Shown: positions 6,542 through 6,595 of the stretch, in pieces
Layout: each line of letters opens with the position of its first letter
How positions within the stretch are numbered: position 1 is the stretch's first letter
Assembly: GCA_012031955.1 (NCBI GenBank)
Contig: JAAURZ010000134.1
Coordinates: forward strand, 1-6,595
Reading direction: 5' to 3'
DNA from: Bacteroidia bacterium
GTDB lineage: Bacteria > Bacteroidota > Bacteroidia > Cytophagales > Cyclobacteriaceae
Length of the DNA: 6,595 bases
Notes under the pieces: generated by a model
The model's database searches: none
The model's input: only the letters and a program-made list of their open reading frames with translations
What the model was told of the DNA's origin: nothing
Position numbers and translations under genes: made by a program

Positions 6542-6595
6542 AGACGAACAAGGCCGTCAGGTTCCGGCTTGTCATGAATAGGCTGTTTCATACAA

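Larger units (their letters stand above)
3728..6575 (-). pseudogene. Exported TPR-CHAT cysteine protease gene with four apparent frameshifts
   Basis: Pieces in all three minus-strand frames fit end to end as one protein of about 949 residues. Order: signal peptide (from ATG 6575: MTSRNLTALFVF then AAIALSQ), a helical N-terminal region rich in Lys/Glu, eight TPR units, a long helical and coiled-coil linker, then a C-terminal CHAT protease domain ending GAFVMMGQ. Breaks lie at about 6533-6540 (one extra base), 6343-6349, 6234-6250 and 4868-4880 (each one base missing). The corrected length is divisible by three and contains no other stop. CHAT is a caspase-like clan CD peptidase family usually coupled to TPRs that sense a partner. 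With a signal peptide this one should act in the periplasm or at the surface. A second possible start is ATG 6591: with one fewer A it would read MNSLF before MTSRNL. Whether the gene is truly broken is uncertain. Confidence 0.8.

Noticed and set aside
3728..6575. TPR-CHAT as the protease partner of a type III-E CRISPR effector
   Set aside because: There is no CRISPR array, no Cas7-11-like gene and no Cas1/Cas2 in the window, and the protein appears to be exported, which does not fit a cytosolic RNA-guided complex.

Overview
The window looks like chromosomal DNA from a member of the Bacteroidota, plausibly a soil or sediment lineage such as Chitinophagaceae (inference). The signs are start codons with no recognisable Shine-Dalgarno sequence, an export signal ending in Ala-Gln, an exported TPR-CHAT protein, and a plant-type glutamyl endopeptidase relative. 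Coding GC is moderate to high, with AT-rich intergenic DNA. I see no RNA genes, CRISPR arrays, insertion sequences or phage genes.

Layout from left to right. (1) The 3' end of a plus-strand S9-family glutamyl endopeptidase (1-786), closed by a strong intrinsic terminator (808-847). (2) A complete exported SMP-30/gluconolactonase-like six-bladed beta-propeller protein (885-1718, +). (3) A minus-strand aldo/keto reductase (1721-2715) split by a one-base frameshift near 2254. (4) An AT-rich divergent intergenic region (2716-2846). (5) A complete plus-strand alpha/beta hydrolase (2847-3725). (6) A large minus-strand gene (3728 to about 6575 or 6591) for a signal peptide + eight TPR repeats + coiled-coil linker + CHAT cysteine protease, interrupted by four apparent one-base frameshifts.

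There is no evident multi-gene pathway. The first two genes are separated by a terminator, and the others are arranged as convergent or divergent single genes. Both convergent pairs (885-1718 with the reductase, hydrolase with TPR-CHAT) have stop codons only two bases apart. The most interesting element is the exported TPR-CHAT protease: its His/Cys dyad is intact and its reading frame can be restored along its whole length. All five frame breaks are single-base changes that leave otherwise well-conserved protein on both sides. That suggests either sequencing or assembly indels or very recent inactivation; the sequence alone cannot decide between them.
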